Shown in pieces: positions 49,533 through 62,182 of a stretch of DNA of 64,000 bases. Location of the stretch: contig CM076259.1 in NCBI GenBank assembly GCA_038380795.1, positions 27,200,977 through 27,264,976 of the forward strand, written 5' to 3'. The stretch is from Pyrocephalus nanus. Its lineage: Eukaryota > Chordata > Aves > Passeriformes > Tyrannidae. A model generated the notes under the pieces. The model saw only the letters and a list, made by a program, of their open reading frames with translations. It was not told where the DNA came from and did not search any database. Each line of letters starts with the position of its first letter. The stretch's first letter is position 1. Made by a program: the position numbers and the translations under genes.

Positions 49533-50414
49533 GTCAGCTATGCCTCATCCAGTCGTCTCCTGAGCAACAAGAACCAGTTCAAGTCCTTCCTCCGCACAAT
49601 CCCCAATGATGAGCATCAGGCCACAGCAATGGCAGACATCATCGAGTACTTTCGCTGGAACTGGGTGGGGACAATCGCAGCTGATGATGACTATGGCCGG
49701 CCGGGGATTGAAAAGTTTCGGGAAGAGGCAGAGGAGAGAGATATCTGCATTGATTTTAGCGAGCTCATCTCCCAGTACTCGGATGAAGAGGAGATCCAGC
49801 AGGTGGTAGAGGTCATCCAAAACTCCACAGCAAGGGTGATTGTTGTTTTCTCCAGTGGTCCGGACCTGGAGCCTCTCATCAAAGAGATTGTCAGGAGAAA
49901 CATCACTGGCAAGATCTGGCTGGCGAGTGAGGCCTGGGCCAGCTCTTCCCTGATAGCCATGCCGGAGTTCTTCCGTGTCATTGGCAGCACCATTGGGTTT
50001 GCACTGAAGGCAGGACAGATCCCAGGCTTTCGTGAGTTCCTGCAGAAGGTGCATCCCAAGAAGTCCACCAACAATGGCTTTGCCAAGGAGTTTTGGGAGG
50101 AGACTTTTAACTGCTATCTCCCTGATGGGTCCAAAAATTCTCCAGCTTCAACTCCCTTCCATAAGGGACATGAAGAGGGACTGGGAGCTGGAAATGGAAC
50201 GTCTGCCTTCCGACCTCCGTGCACAGGGGATGAGAACATCACTAGTGTGGAGACACCGTACATGGACTACACACACTTGCGGATATCCTATAATGTGTAT
50301 TTGGCGGTATATTCTATTGCCCACGCCTTGCAGGATATTTATACCTGTACCCCTGGGAAAGGACTCTTCACTAACGGGTCCTGTGCGGACATTAAGAAGG
50401 TTGAGGCATGGCAG
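49533..50414 (+). CDS. CASR: CASR, third coding exon (bulk of the Venus flytrap domain)
   Basis: The exon encodes residues 165-458, 294 codons in phase 0 at both ends. It covers the hinge and lobe 2 and the return to lobe 1. The hinge residues known from human CASR are all present at the same numbers: Ser170, Asp190, Tyr218 and Glu297 (with Ser147 in the previous exon). Cysteines fall at 236, 358, 394, 436 and 448. The sequons are Asn261 (NST), Asn287 (NIT), Asn385 (NGT), Asn399 (NIT) and Asn445 (NGS). The exon is 882 nt against 885 in human, with the missing codon in the variable loop around residues 360-393, so later cysteines are shifted by one. The acceptor ends at 49532 and the donor GTAAGT begins at 50415. 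The gene is cut by the window edge: later exons are absent. Confidence 0.98.
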
Positions 50415-53400
50415 GTAAGTCCCTCTTTTGTGTGCCTGTGCAATACACCTGCAGAAAAAGACACAAGCTGTCCCAGATGCCTTTTAGGGTGTCTTTCATA
50501 ATCCTGGATATCAAACACAGCATAAGGCTCCCGGGTCATTGTGTATCACTGTGTGTGAGTTAGGTGCATGCTCCCACTGCACAGGAAACGTAAGGTAAGT
50601 TGTGTTAGGTTTGCCTGCAGTGAAAGGGGCTTAAACTAAGTTATATTTTCTTGCTTTTGCTGCGGGCCAAAAGTGCACACACAGACAATTACCACAGCCT
50701 GGCTGACGCAAGGTAACTTGATCATATATTGAGCCTTACATAAACAAGAGGGCCTGGAGAGAGCACATAAACAAGGAAAACAGTTTTTAGAGTTCATTTT
50801 CTTTGGCAAGCTTTACGTCTTTTGCAATCCCACAGCAATTTTCCATACAGGCTGTACTTTTTCCCCACAGTTTTAAGCTTATATAGAATCAAACAAAAGC
50901 AGGTTGAGCAATGAAGGAAAATAATGTGTGGCTACTGGGCAGAAAATAGACAGCTGCTTTGATTTGGCGGTGATATTTGTGAACTGATAAAATGGTACTA
51001 GTGACTTAGTCACATTTACCCATTCATTCAGTGCATTCTGCCCTCTGGCACATGGATGGTATTCTGGCATTTTGTCTTCTGATCCATTGTGAATACTCTG
51101 TACCTTACCGTTTGTTTGATCATGCTACTCAGTATGGTATTCAGTACATGGTTTTAATATCTACTGCATTCCTAAAGAATACAATTAGCATGGGCTATCA
51201 AATGACAATATGGTAAATATGTAGCAAATTCTGTTTGCCCCATTCTGGTCATCATAAAAAACTTGGGCTCAAACATACCTGAAATCAAAACAACACAGGT
51301 GAAAGAAAGGAGGATCACATCTCCATTTGCATGGGTAATTTCCTCTCTTTGGGATAGTCTAACCAAAACAAAAGCTCTCCTTGCCACAGACTGCAGATGT
51401 TGAGCCAACATTTGCATGTGGGAACGGCAGTTTATTCCTGTCTTGTCTCAGTCAACTCAAAAACACTAGTCAGATCAAAGGCTTTGTCTTGGCATTTATG
51501 GGAAACTATTGCTCTAGGTACCTAATCAGGTTTACCAAAACCACTTTACTCAGAGTTGATGAGTGCAGGGTTTGACCCTGGTTTAGAGGAATCTGGTGAT
51601 TGATGGCTCCCTCTGAGGTTTCTGCCTTCCAAAGCTATTCTTCTTTTCAGGAAAATACTAGCAGAAGTGGGCAAGACACAGATTTAGCTTTCCCTCTCTC
51701 ACTAAAAATGATCCAGAATAAATGTAGCTTTTATTCATTCCTTTATACCTTGTCAGCTTGGAAGGTAAAGTAGGACATTCATGCCATTGCTAAATAAAAT
51801 AAGGTGTTTGTTGAAGATTCCACAACTGGGAAAAATGACCTCTCACTTCTGTGTTGCTTGTCTGATGCTGAAGGATATATGTATCAAAATATAAAGTATC
51901 CTGCTGATCCAGGCTTTTGGGTATACATGCTTGTCCAAAAGAAGGGAGTCAGCATCAAGAAGGAATATGTGGGGAGTAACACAAATGGGTAGGAATAGGG
52001 AGTGCTACAAAGCAACAGGCTATACTTGAAATGACTACCATTAAATGGTGTTGGCTATCAGGTATATTTGATATTTGTGCATTTTTTTTCGCTTCATTTC
52101 AAAATCAAACACATGAATAGCAGGTTAGTGCCAAATCTGTGTGCACACCTACTTCACACCAGGCATTGCAGCTCATTACCCTCAGGAAGCTTTCCTCAGC
52201 CCTGGGGGTAATGAGTTCACCTCACAAACGAGCATCCTCCAGCATCTCCACAGAGATGTTTTCTGACAGCTAGGCAGAAGAAAAACTTTCTATTAAAGTC
52301 AATCTCATTTGCAGAGGTCCTTCTGCCAGTTGTCACCACCCGCTCCCTTTCTCGCAATCAGCTCAAAGTTTTCTTGATGGGAAGTGACCTGAGAGAGCAA
52401 GGACAGTGTAGGAAGCCTCCATACCTGTGACTGGAGGCAGCAGCTGCTAATAATGTCTGCAATTACTGGCCAGGGGATGTGTGGTACAGATAAAGCAAAC
52501 CTGGTGAACTTGCTGGCTCCATTAGCCTGAGCTCCTGTCCAGAGCAGCCCTTGCCAGCGGGAATGTTGGCTGGGGAGGATAAATGATGAGTTCTACAATT
52601 TAATTACGTACCATTTAATTTTGTTGCCTTTCAACGACATTATCTTATTAACACATAGGAGTTTTTATTGCTGTCAGTTAATTGCTAGTTTTATGTATTA
52701 TAATAGAAACCTTTTGGAGGATGTGTCATATCCAATTTGTGAAGGATGCTTTTGTTGGTCTGTATATAAAACCAGCTTTTTTAGCTCAGTGGTCAGTTTG
52801 TTTGAACTGGACAGCAGGAAGCCTAGCACAGAATTACTGTTTTTTAAATCAAGTGCAGTTCTCCTATTCAGAATTTACCATCTACAGTTTAAGAAGGCTC
52901 TCAGCATGGAGAGCAATGGATTTTTCTGTGTCTCCTTATCTTAAATATCAAATACGACCAACCTTTATCTCTACTTATTTATAGCTACTTGTGTGAGAAG
53001 CTGCTTAGCCATTTTCTCCACACGAGTCAGTGATCTGTGACAGACCCTGTCTATAAACCCAGTCTTGCTTCCTTTTGTTCTACCAGTACCTCTGATCTGG
53101 CTGTGATAATCCCCACTAGAGATGGGACTGGTCAGCCCAAGCTCTCATGCGTCCCCAGCATGTTCAGAGATGCAGACACAAGCCAGGATGATGAGCAGGC
53201 AGGACAGCTTCCTGGCTGTGCCTGGAAGAAGCCGTGCCACTCACTTAGCATGCAGAGCTGCCCAGGGGGTTCAGAGTCCTTTTCCTGAAAATGGGAAATC
53301 TGGCACTTTGGAACTCTACAGAAAATTTCAGACCTTAATAGGATGTCTGTGCTGCCCTTACTCTGAGCAATCTGAGCAGTATTGTTTTAAGAATCTACCC

Positions 53401-56400
53401 TGCTGCAAAAGAGAAGATAATCCAGGTGCACACCTTTGCAAGATACCTGCAAAGAGCAGATAATATTTTCTCCGTGTGCCATTGTTGTGTCCTGCACAAT
53501 ATTGAACAAGATCAGGTCAATTACTTCTTTTTGCAGTGTTTTGTTCAGGTAACAAAAAGGTACAGGGAAATTCAGAACAAAGTATATAAATTCTGTCACT
53601 TTTGAATGAGGCAAAATTTTACAAAAAGTGCTAAGAATTAAAGGTCATGACTGCACATAGTGCAAGAGAAAGAATCCTCTTACAGGTCTCCAATACCTCT
53701 GGCTGCCCATTTTCTTCTCCTGGTAGGTTGTGACTTTTTAAGAGACTGTATTGAGTTGAGCTAATTCTGTGCGTTGCTTTCGTTTGTGACTCATCTCCCT
53801 CAAACAGAGGCTCTTCCATAAACTGCAGAATAGTGGTGGGAAGGTATGGCAAGAGGTAGGACTTGGGCTCAGAACTGCTGTACTGATAATGCCTCTTTGT
53901 CAAAATTTCCTGCATCTTTGGCCTGTTTCTCCATAACAGCTCAAACAGTCTGCTTTTTAAGCCCTTTTTTTGTAATATGTTTCCTGACAAGATTTTCAAA
54001 GTCCCTCAAGTTCCTTCATTATCTTCATCTCTGCCCATGTGGCTATTTCCATGGTCACTTCTAAAAGCAACTCTGTTTGGTCTTTTTTCACTTCTCCTCT
54101 GAGCATTTACAGAAGGCTATCTGCGTCTCTGTCTCATTTCAAACACTGTGTGGTCCTGCAAAAAAAATAGGGAGAAAACTAGTAGAGAATCCTAATCTGT
54201 CCTTCAAAGCAGATATTTGCTACTTCGTCTTATTTCTGTGTGAGAAGAGGAAAGACCTGTATTTTCTTCAGACATAGTTCACTCAGTTCCTACTCTTTCA
54301 TTTGAATTCTTGATGATTGGCAACAAGCAGCTGATGGGCCTCTTTTTCTGTCTTTCAGTAAAAGCATTGCAATTAAATGGGCAAAATAGGCTTCCAGGGA
54401 TTTGAGAAGGCAAAGGTGCACAGTCACAGGGTCACGGAGCAGAGCATCCTTGGGTTGACTCCTAGGCAATTTGCAGGTTGTGGTTACACTGTGGTCTGTG
54501 AACTTTGGCATGAGTGAAAAATGAGAGCTCTTCTATGCACCAAGGCAAAGCATACTGCACTGCCTGAAAAATGTGTTGTGCTAATAATTTGCAGGTTAAA
54601 GACATGCTCATGTAAATTATTCTATGCCTAAAAATCTGATTGACCTCAGACTTAGAGAAAAGCTGCCATATGCTGTTCCACAAAACAAAAACAAATACAA
54701 GTTTGTTTCACCTAGCAACACCTAAAGTCCTTTATTACACCTGTACACCTTCCAGCCAACAGTTCCTTCCTCTGTGCTGGTGATACACATTATGAAGAGG
54801 TAAAAATGGATTGGTGCCTTCTCCAGCTTTACATTTAGATATGTCTGGCTGGCTGGAAATTGACTCTGCAAGGCTTTAAAGAAGTAAATGATGCCTTAGA
54901 TGACATACGTCTCTCCAGACCTTTGAACCTAATGGTTTATCCAATCAATTTTTTTGTCTGTTAAACTAGAGAGGCTTGTCTGAACAGTTAAAAAACAGCT
55001 GCTTTGTGGTATTAGGAATTAAACAGTATCAGAACAGCTATTGACTGTGGCTGGTGTGAAAATTAGTCATTTGGGAAGAATTGCAAGGAAGACAGAGGAA
55101 GCTGCTGAATATCAGGCAATTGCAAAACTTCACCTAGTCTTCATTACAAATGCACTGGAGATAATATTTGTTATGAACAGAAAGCAAGCAGTGTGCCTTT
55201 GTTGCAGGAGACCAAATTGAGGGGCAGACAACTTGAGCCACACACAGAAACGTGAGTCAATAGAGCAAACACAGCTATTTCCCCACAAGGGCAATAACAG
55301 ATGATCGGTTACTCATCAGTTTGGAGATAACAGCTTGCCATCAGCAGAGAACATCACTTGTGAGATCTTCAACTAAGCAGACAACAAATGGAGTATTATT
55401 TAGATGCCTCTGCAACTAAAAGGAGAAAGACTTAACTGGACCTTAGTAGAGCAGGGGGTCAGAATGTCACTAGTAGAAAATGCTCTGGGAAACCATCGCC
55501 TTGACAAGGTTGCTAGAAGAAGGGTGAATGAATTGCATGCAGCACAGTCCCTCTGTTGTGAAGAAAGGAGTTGTGGTTATTAATTACTTGGTAGAAAACA
55601 GCTAAGATTCTTTTGAATTGGGGTACTACACACTGCCTGCTGACAAAACCCACAGTATTCTTGTCTGCCCCAAGGATGTTGAATTTTTCATAGAAGTTAT
55701 TTTTATGTAGTCATTTATATGCTGCATTGCAACAAAAGCTGTATTTGAAAGGAAGTGTTTTCTTATATTTATGAAGCTCATTTATGCAGTGCCTCAGTCA
55801 CTTGGGGAAAAGAAGTCAGTTTTGCAGCCTGTGGTGGGAATTACCAAGACCTCAGACACCAGTATCTTCTACAAATACACAGAATGTCCCTGATACCCAA
55901 AAGGATGTAAAGTGTCTTCTAGGACTGACCTTTCCTGATGCTGCTCACGAATGGAGCTCGTGACAAAGGGCACCTTGAGAGCTTCCTAAAGGCTAAAGTG
56001 GGATGAGGAAACAAGCCAGATTATAAAAACATTCAGTTTCAATTCATAAGCACTCCTCTGACTTGGCTGATTTCCATCTATCCCAAGGTAGGGTTGAAGC
56101 CAACTTCAAAGGCATGACAATCATAGCATAGTCTATTATTTCTTTTCTTTCTGGCTAGTAAGCCATCTTCACAGATGCTTTACTAACCAGCCATAAAGAT
56201 TTATCGATGAAATGAACTTTCATGCACTATGAAGGACTGGTGTTACTCCACACAGCAGGGGAATTTTGGAGGAGGGAGAACAAATTACCTTTTACAGTGA
56301 CCCTTTTGCCTTGTAGAATTATGAGTGATCTTCCCACTGAACCAGAAGCAATACTTTGCTCAGAAAGGACTTCTACCTATGTCTGTAGGAGGAATTACAG

Positions 56401-57639
56401 GAAGGAATTACATGAAATCAAAGCCTTGATTTATTTGTTTTATTTGTTGTCCAAGACTTACATTGATAGAGGAAATGGAAAAAAAACAGATTTAAGCTAG
56501 TAGCCAAGTGGAACTTGTGCCCAAACACAGTAAAAGTGAATCCACTGCAATGTTAGTTGACCATTGATGGGACAATGACTGTGTTTACCACAGATGCCCG
56601 CTCTGAATGTCCAAAACAGTTGCATGAGTTCAGTCTGCTCAGGGTGACTATAGGAAACTTCGGGACTCTTTGTTTTGGTTTTTTTCCATGGATATTAGTT
56701 CTTGTCTATATTATAAATAACCATTAAACTCAGGTTTCATGAATTACTCCAGTTTTTGTTAAAAGAAATGACACTTAGTGAGCAGAACCAGTTGGTTCCC
56801 GTTCTAACAGAGGCAGCTAACCCAACCATTGAAGTAATTCACTGTATTGTTCCAAATAGGCAAGAATTTACAGTCAGAAGTTATGACTTCCTCCTGGCCT
56901 AGAGAAAGGCAGGGTTCTGCAAAGCAGTATCAGCAGTGTCCTGTGCAGGATGCAGCTTCAGACCTCACTGGGACTTTGAAGAGACTGATCCATACAGGGC
57001 TGTTAGAAGACAGAGACAGCAAATGGGTGCAAAGGGACACATATATAGCTTTGTTCTCTGCATAGCTGGGTAGAGACAACATTAAACACCTCCCAGAAAA
57101 GACATTTCAATCAGACTTTGATTACACATCATATGTGTATTATGCTACTTGAAAACACTGAGCTTGTAGAATAACCTTTGGCTCTATTATTTATAGCTTT
57201 AATAATTGGACAAGTATTTTTGTATTATTTAGTATTAAATTTAGACTTAATAAAAAGAACCCTATCTTAAGCTGTTATATACTTTACCATAACAGTTATT
57301 TTGCAGTATGATGACCTCCCAAGAGCATTAAAACATTATTTATTCAGTCAGGACTTCTGCCAATAGATTCTTCACCATTGGTACACAGAACTCTGGGCCA
57401 TTGTACCCAGTTGATTTCTCCATATTATATTTGCTACAAGTAAAAAACAAAGCAGTTAGACTAGGTGGCTGTGGGTTTTTTTTCATATTGTGGCTGCAAG
57501 TAAAGACAGCAGCATGCAGAGTACAGTACAAAATATCATCTAACAGTACTGACAATTAGCTGTCATTGTACCCTGTCTTTGTCCAGAGACCATCTCTCTC
57601 CACAAAACCTTAACAGACACCCAAAAAACGTCACTTTCC

Positions 57640-57880
57640 AAATGATCATGAAATCCTTCGTATAATAAAGTGTGTAAATTTATGCCACATTCAGGAAAGT
57701 AAGTAATCTTGATCCAGCTAAGGGGTGCCTCACATCAGATGTAAAACCTAGGTATTTCACTTCTGAAGGGCTGTGTTTGACAGCCAAACTTGTGTTTAGC
57801 AAGATTTATTTTCCCCAAAGACATGCTGACTAGTAGACCTTTCTTTTAATTAGTATGATCCATGGCAGGTCACATCTCCT
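57640..57880 (-). mobile_element. Possible ancient L3/CR1-like fragment (antisense)
   Basis: The block TTCACTTCTGAAGG at about 57756-57769, and the stretch that follows (TGTGTTTGACAGCCAAAC and onward), resemble the better-supported L3-like stretch at 58640-58720. A GACATGCTGACT block further right also fits the antisense LINE. The match is weak and the edges are uncertain. Confidence 0.35.
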
Positions 57881-58559
57881 GTCACAGATCATGTCTGATT
57901 TCCAGTTGGGATTTAACTGACCTTTAGTTTCATTGGTCCTTACTTGTAGCCCTTGCTCTATTAGATTTAAAAGTCCAGATGAAGTATGCATCATTTTTCT
58001 CCATACAGTATGTATGCACATTGATCAAATTATTCCTCAGTCTTACCTTGATAATTTAAACAGAGTGGGCTTATTTTATAACTAAGATACATTTCCTGCT
58101 TTACTTCTGTATCTTGTCCATTTACACATCCTTCTTTTTGGTGTATATTTAGTATTCATTCAACAGAGTCAGCACAGACAGATAGTGAAAAAAAATCCCA
58201 CATTTGCATACTCTTATTACTTCCTCGTTTGTAGGAGCACAAAGTACATAATCTTCCCTTGCCACAGCAGGCAATGGGAAGGTCGCATTAAGTTGCCAGT
58301 AATACTTTGCAGCATGTGGTACCCTTTCTGTGCCCGTGGCTTGAATTTCTTGACTTCATGCATAAGTCTGAATTTCACTGTATTAAACACAGATGTTTGA
58401 AGGTCGTATGGGGGAAATGCTTTGTCTTGAATATTATTTACTGTTACCTTAATCCATGAATTTTCTGCAAATTTTCCCAGCAGTGTTTTGTATCTGCTGC
58501 CAGAGTACTGATGAACACACTGGGAAACAGTGAGCTGTTTACTGAGGCTGGAGGAATTC

Positions 58560-59000
58560 ACCACAAACTAATGATCTGTCTCTGTTCATATCTGTTGGGC
58601 AATTTTTGATCCATGAACAGATGCTTTACATTAAGCGTAAAGCTCAGATAGTTTACTTCTGAAGGGGTGTGTTTGCCAACCAAATTTAGATTTAAGATCT
58701 GTTTTCATCAAAGCTAATTGCCTGCAGCAATTATATTTCTGTCCTATAGTTTTGTATTAATTGATCCTCAACCCTAAACTCTTGTTTTCCCACTGGTTTT
58801 CCTGTGATTGATGTCATACTAACCAGCTTTTGGTAACAGAGGACATCCCTCCCCCTTTTAGGATATTGTCTTTGCTTGACAGCTGTTGCAGCCCACCAGA
58901 GGTTGACTGTGGAGCAGCCCACTGGGCAGAAATCCAAGCCTCTGTAAGAGGAGTTAGCTGTGATTCACGCTCTTCACAGACCGTCATGGAGGGGAACTTC
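58560..59000 (-). mobile_element. Ancient L3/CR1-like LINE remnant (antisense)
   Basis: Blocks in order are GGCAATTTTTGATCCATGAA near 58599, GATGCTTTACATTAAG near 58620, and TGTGATTGATGTCATACTAA near 58802, followed by a TTTTAGGATATTG block near 58856. They fit the antisense of the L3-type CR1 ORF2 segment, including the region that reads GATTGATGTCAGGCTGAC in better-kept copies. Heavily mutated and without an intact frame. Confidence 0.5.
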
Positions 59001-60929
59001 GGGCACACTGTTGGGAGTGCCGTACATGTGAATGTATAGCAGAAAGGTGGATTGGAATTGCTGTATTGAATAATAGTAAATAACAAACTGACTTTGTCTT
59101 TCAAAGCCAGTGGCATTTTTATGTGTGTAATCATAAACCTACTGTATTAGTGTTCTTTTTATTACTTATGGTGTGCTGTGACGAACTGTATGGTTCTGTC
59201 AGCCTTTTAGATCCGATTTAAATTGCTCAAGCTACTCTCTAATCTCTTTTTAAGGACCTTCTACCTCAGTTAATGTCACATTATGGCTCCAAAAGAAGTG
59301 CCCTTGGGATAAGAATGTCCATGTTTTTTTTCTGTTAGCAAGGGTAATTAATTTGGCTTTCCTGCTCCTCCTTAGCTCTCTCTTTAGCTTTCCATCCTCT
59401 TTAGCTGTCTCTTAAAGCCTTATGTCATGAGAATCAGGCATACTGGCACCTTTCAATATGTTCAGTATGTTCAAGGAACTTATTAATACATTTCCTGGTC
59501 GTTTTTTTGTTCTTTGTTCTCCAGGTGTTTTTATGTTCTACTTTCTGTTAGTGTAACACTTGTGTTTCACAGCCTTGGCTGGAGGATCTGTGATGGATTA
59601 GTGCTTTTAGAGCACACCATAATAACTTCTTTGAGCTTTATTTGTGTGATGAGGATAGCAACTCCTTAATTAATGAGCTTTTATTTTAATGAACAAAGAC
59701 AAAATTCAGTATAAGCTCGGGAATTATGTTCTGTAGGTGATTGCATTTGAAACTGCAGCTGTGCACAGGACCAGTATGAGTTGTGGAGGATCTTCAGAAA
59801 ACAAAATATCCTGGTCCCACCCTGTGTCTTGTGACCTCCTAAATGGTGGTTAAATCAGTCTGGAAAAGCAGCCATGCAATACCAGAATACTTTAGGATCA
59901 GTTTTTGATTCCTGTGGCTCATCAAACAGGTCTTTAAGAAGCATTTTAGACCCAGATCTGTAGTGTAATTGAGACATCTACGAACACCAGTAAATATATA
60001 TATTGGGTTTTGCTGAAGTATCTCAGTCAGACCAGACTTGTGCAGCCTCTGTTGTGAAATCTACTAGACTTGTGCTTTTGTTTTCTTTCTGGACACCTTT
60101 GTAAATATAGTAGTGGAGTAAATCTGACCCTAAATCAAATTAGTCCCAATTTATATCAAGTGCCATTTTGAAATGCTTGCCTTTAACATTGAGTTGCTTG
60201 CTCCTACTGCTCCTGTAGCATCTATTAATTTACTTCTGTCACCTTTCACTGTCAAGAAACTGTCAAAGCTGCTGCAGTTTTGAATCATCAGAGCAGTGTT
60301 CCTTGACTGCTGGCGAGAAGACCACATAAGCTATCCCATCAAATTAATCCCAGTTACAGGCAGTAAAATTGGTCCTTGTCATAGGAAACTAGGCTTCATC
60401 AGTTTTCCAAGCAGATTAAGCACTCACAGCATAGCATGAGACACAGGAAGCTCCAAGCACCCTCCTCTGAGCAGCAAGTAATGTGTTTCCAACACAGTCC
60501 ACCTGAGTTCCTCCCTCTCCCAAGTTCTGCAAGTTTCTATTGGAGGGTCTGCTTCTTTCTCACAAAGAAAGGACAAAATGTATGCATGGCTCCACACATC
60601 AGTGCCTTTGCTGCCGCTCCTCGAGGAGAGGGCAAATATCAAAGGGCAAAGGGAAAAGGTGGAGGAAGATCCAGCTCTCATCTGCCTAGGGATCTCATAT
60701 CCTTGGCAGAAGCAGAGCAGAACCAATTATCAATTACAATATGACAATTAGCACATCTTGTCATGTCAGCTTGATGTCCTGTACTTCTCTGGAGACCTGA
60801 ATAAAGTCAGTTGCCTTTGCAGGGACAGAGGTCTCTGCTTCTTTGAGAATATATCACCCCTTTCCCACAAATCACTAAATGTGTCATAAACAAATAATTC
60901 CACATTTTCATTTCTCTTGAAGTCAGAAA

Positions 60930-61420
60930 TAGAAGTCAGACTGATGGTCGAAGAGCTATCATCACCACCTCTGGACCTTTCTAATCTTCCTGTAGTTTTA
61001 TTCTTTTTCTCTGATCAAGTGACTAGAACTAACTGCATTTTCCAGGGGAGACTGTACTATTAATGTACATATTGGCACCATATTTTCAGCGTAATTTTCT
61101 TTCTTACTTTATTATCCTAATATTTTGTTTGCTCTTTCAGCTGCATAACGCATGGAGTGTTTTTACTGAGCTGCCTACAATAATGAGCAGGTCTTTGTCT
61201 TGAGTGGTTAGTTAATTTTCTTCAATAAAGATTATGAATAGCTTAAATTGCTGCTTCTAACATATGGCACATTGTTTTTGTCAAACACATTTAGCCTCCA
61301 GTCATGTTATCCGGTGACCTACCTAGATTCACAAGGAAGTCCTTCAGTTCTTATCAAAGCATAACAACTTCCAATGTTCTTAAATTATTCTCAGCTTCTG
61401 TACAGCTGTTCTTGAGTCTT
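60930..61420 (-). mobile_element. Ancient L3/CR1-like LINE remnant (antisense, 3-prime part)
   Basis: The blocks GGACCTTTCTAATCTTCC, CTGATCAAGTGACTAGAACT, and TATCCTAATATTTTGTTTGC followed by a CTGCATAACGCATGG block resemble the antisense 3-prime half of L3-type CR1. Near 61310 an ACCTACCTAGATTCAC block also fits. In the family this part precedes the segment seen at 58560-59000, so the two are probably different insertions. Edges are approximate. Confidence 0.45.
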
Positions 61421-61911
61421 GAACTGAACACTTGCTTTCACCTCAAGTTACTGGCAGGTCTAGCATTTTTTCAGAGCTGGGACGTTCGCCCCATCTTGCC
61501 AGATTTTCTTTGCAGTATTGTCAGTGCATCTATGGCTATCTATGTTCTCTCTCTTCAGCTCTTTGACACCAGCCCTTCTTCCACAGTTTATCTCCCTTTG
61601 TTCTGCGCTATTGCCAGTGTGACAGTTTCAATCCCAGAGTACAGATCAGGCCTTGTACAGCAGGTCTTGACTAGTCTTTGTTGTTTTGACCCGAAGTGTT
61701 CAATATCCCAACTACAGACCAGATACTTCTTGTACATGAAGCTGGATATGTGTAACAGAAAGACATCCAAATTTTTTGTGGGTTTTTACAGCCAGAATCA
61801 CAGCTCTGTTCCTGGGTCCCTTTCAGTCTCTCCCCTGAGTTACCCTTTTAGTGATAGTCACTTCAGAGCAGAAAACCAACAGAAAACAGGGAGCTTAGGT
61901 GGAGTCTGATG

Positions 61912-62182
61912 GCCAGTGATATGACCCGAGGGAATGGCGTGAAGCTATGTCAGGAGAGGTTTAGGTTAGATATTAGATGAAAAAAGGTCCTTCACTCAGA
62001 GGGTGGTTGGGCACTGGAACAGGCTCCCCAGGGCAGTGGTCACAGCACCAAGCCTGACAGAGTGCAAGAAGCATTTGGATGATACTCTCAGGCACATGGT
62101 GTGATTCTTGGGGATGTCCTGTGCAGGGCCGGGAGTTGGGCTTCAATGACACTTGTGGGTCCCTTCCAACTCAGGCTTCTGG
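61912..62182 (+). mobile_element. CR1 LINE 3-prime fragment, fairly young (sense)
   Basis: The stretch reads as the songbird CR1 3-prime end with few changes. GGGAATGGCGTGAAGC, GGAGAGGTTTAGGTTAGATA, GAGGGTGGTTGGGCACTGG, AACAGGCTCCCCAGGGCAG and TGGTCACAGCACCAAGCCTG appear in order. Then come CTCAGGCACATGGTGTGATT, GTCCTGTGCAGGGCCGGGAG and GTGGGTCCCTTCCAACTCAG. It is 5-prime truncated. Its last 50 bases share their sequence with the tail of the SINE at 36168-36320, as expected if a CR1 of this group mobilises the SINE. Confidence 0.93.
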
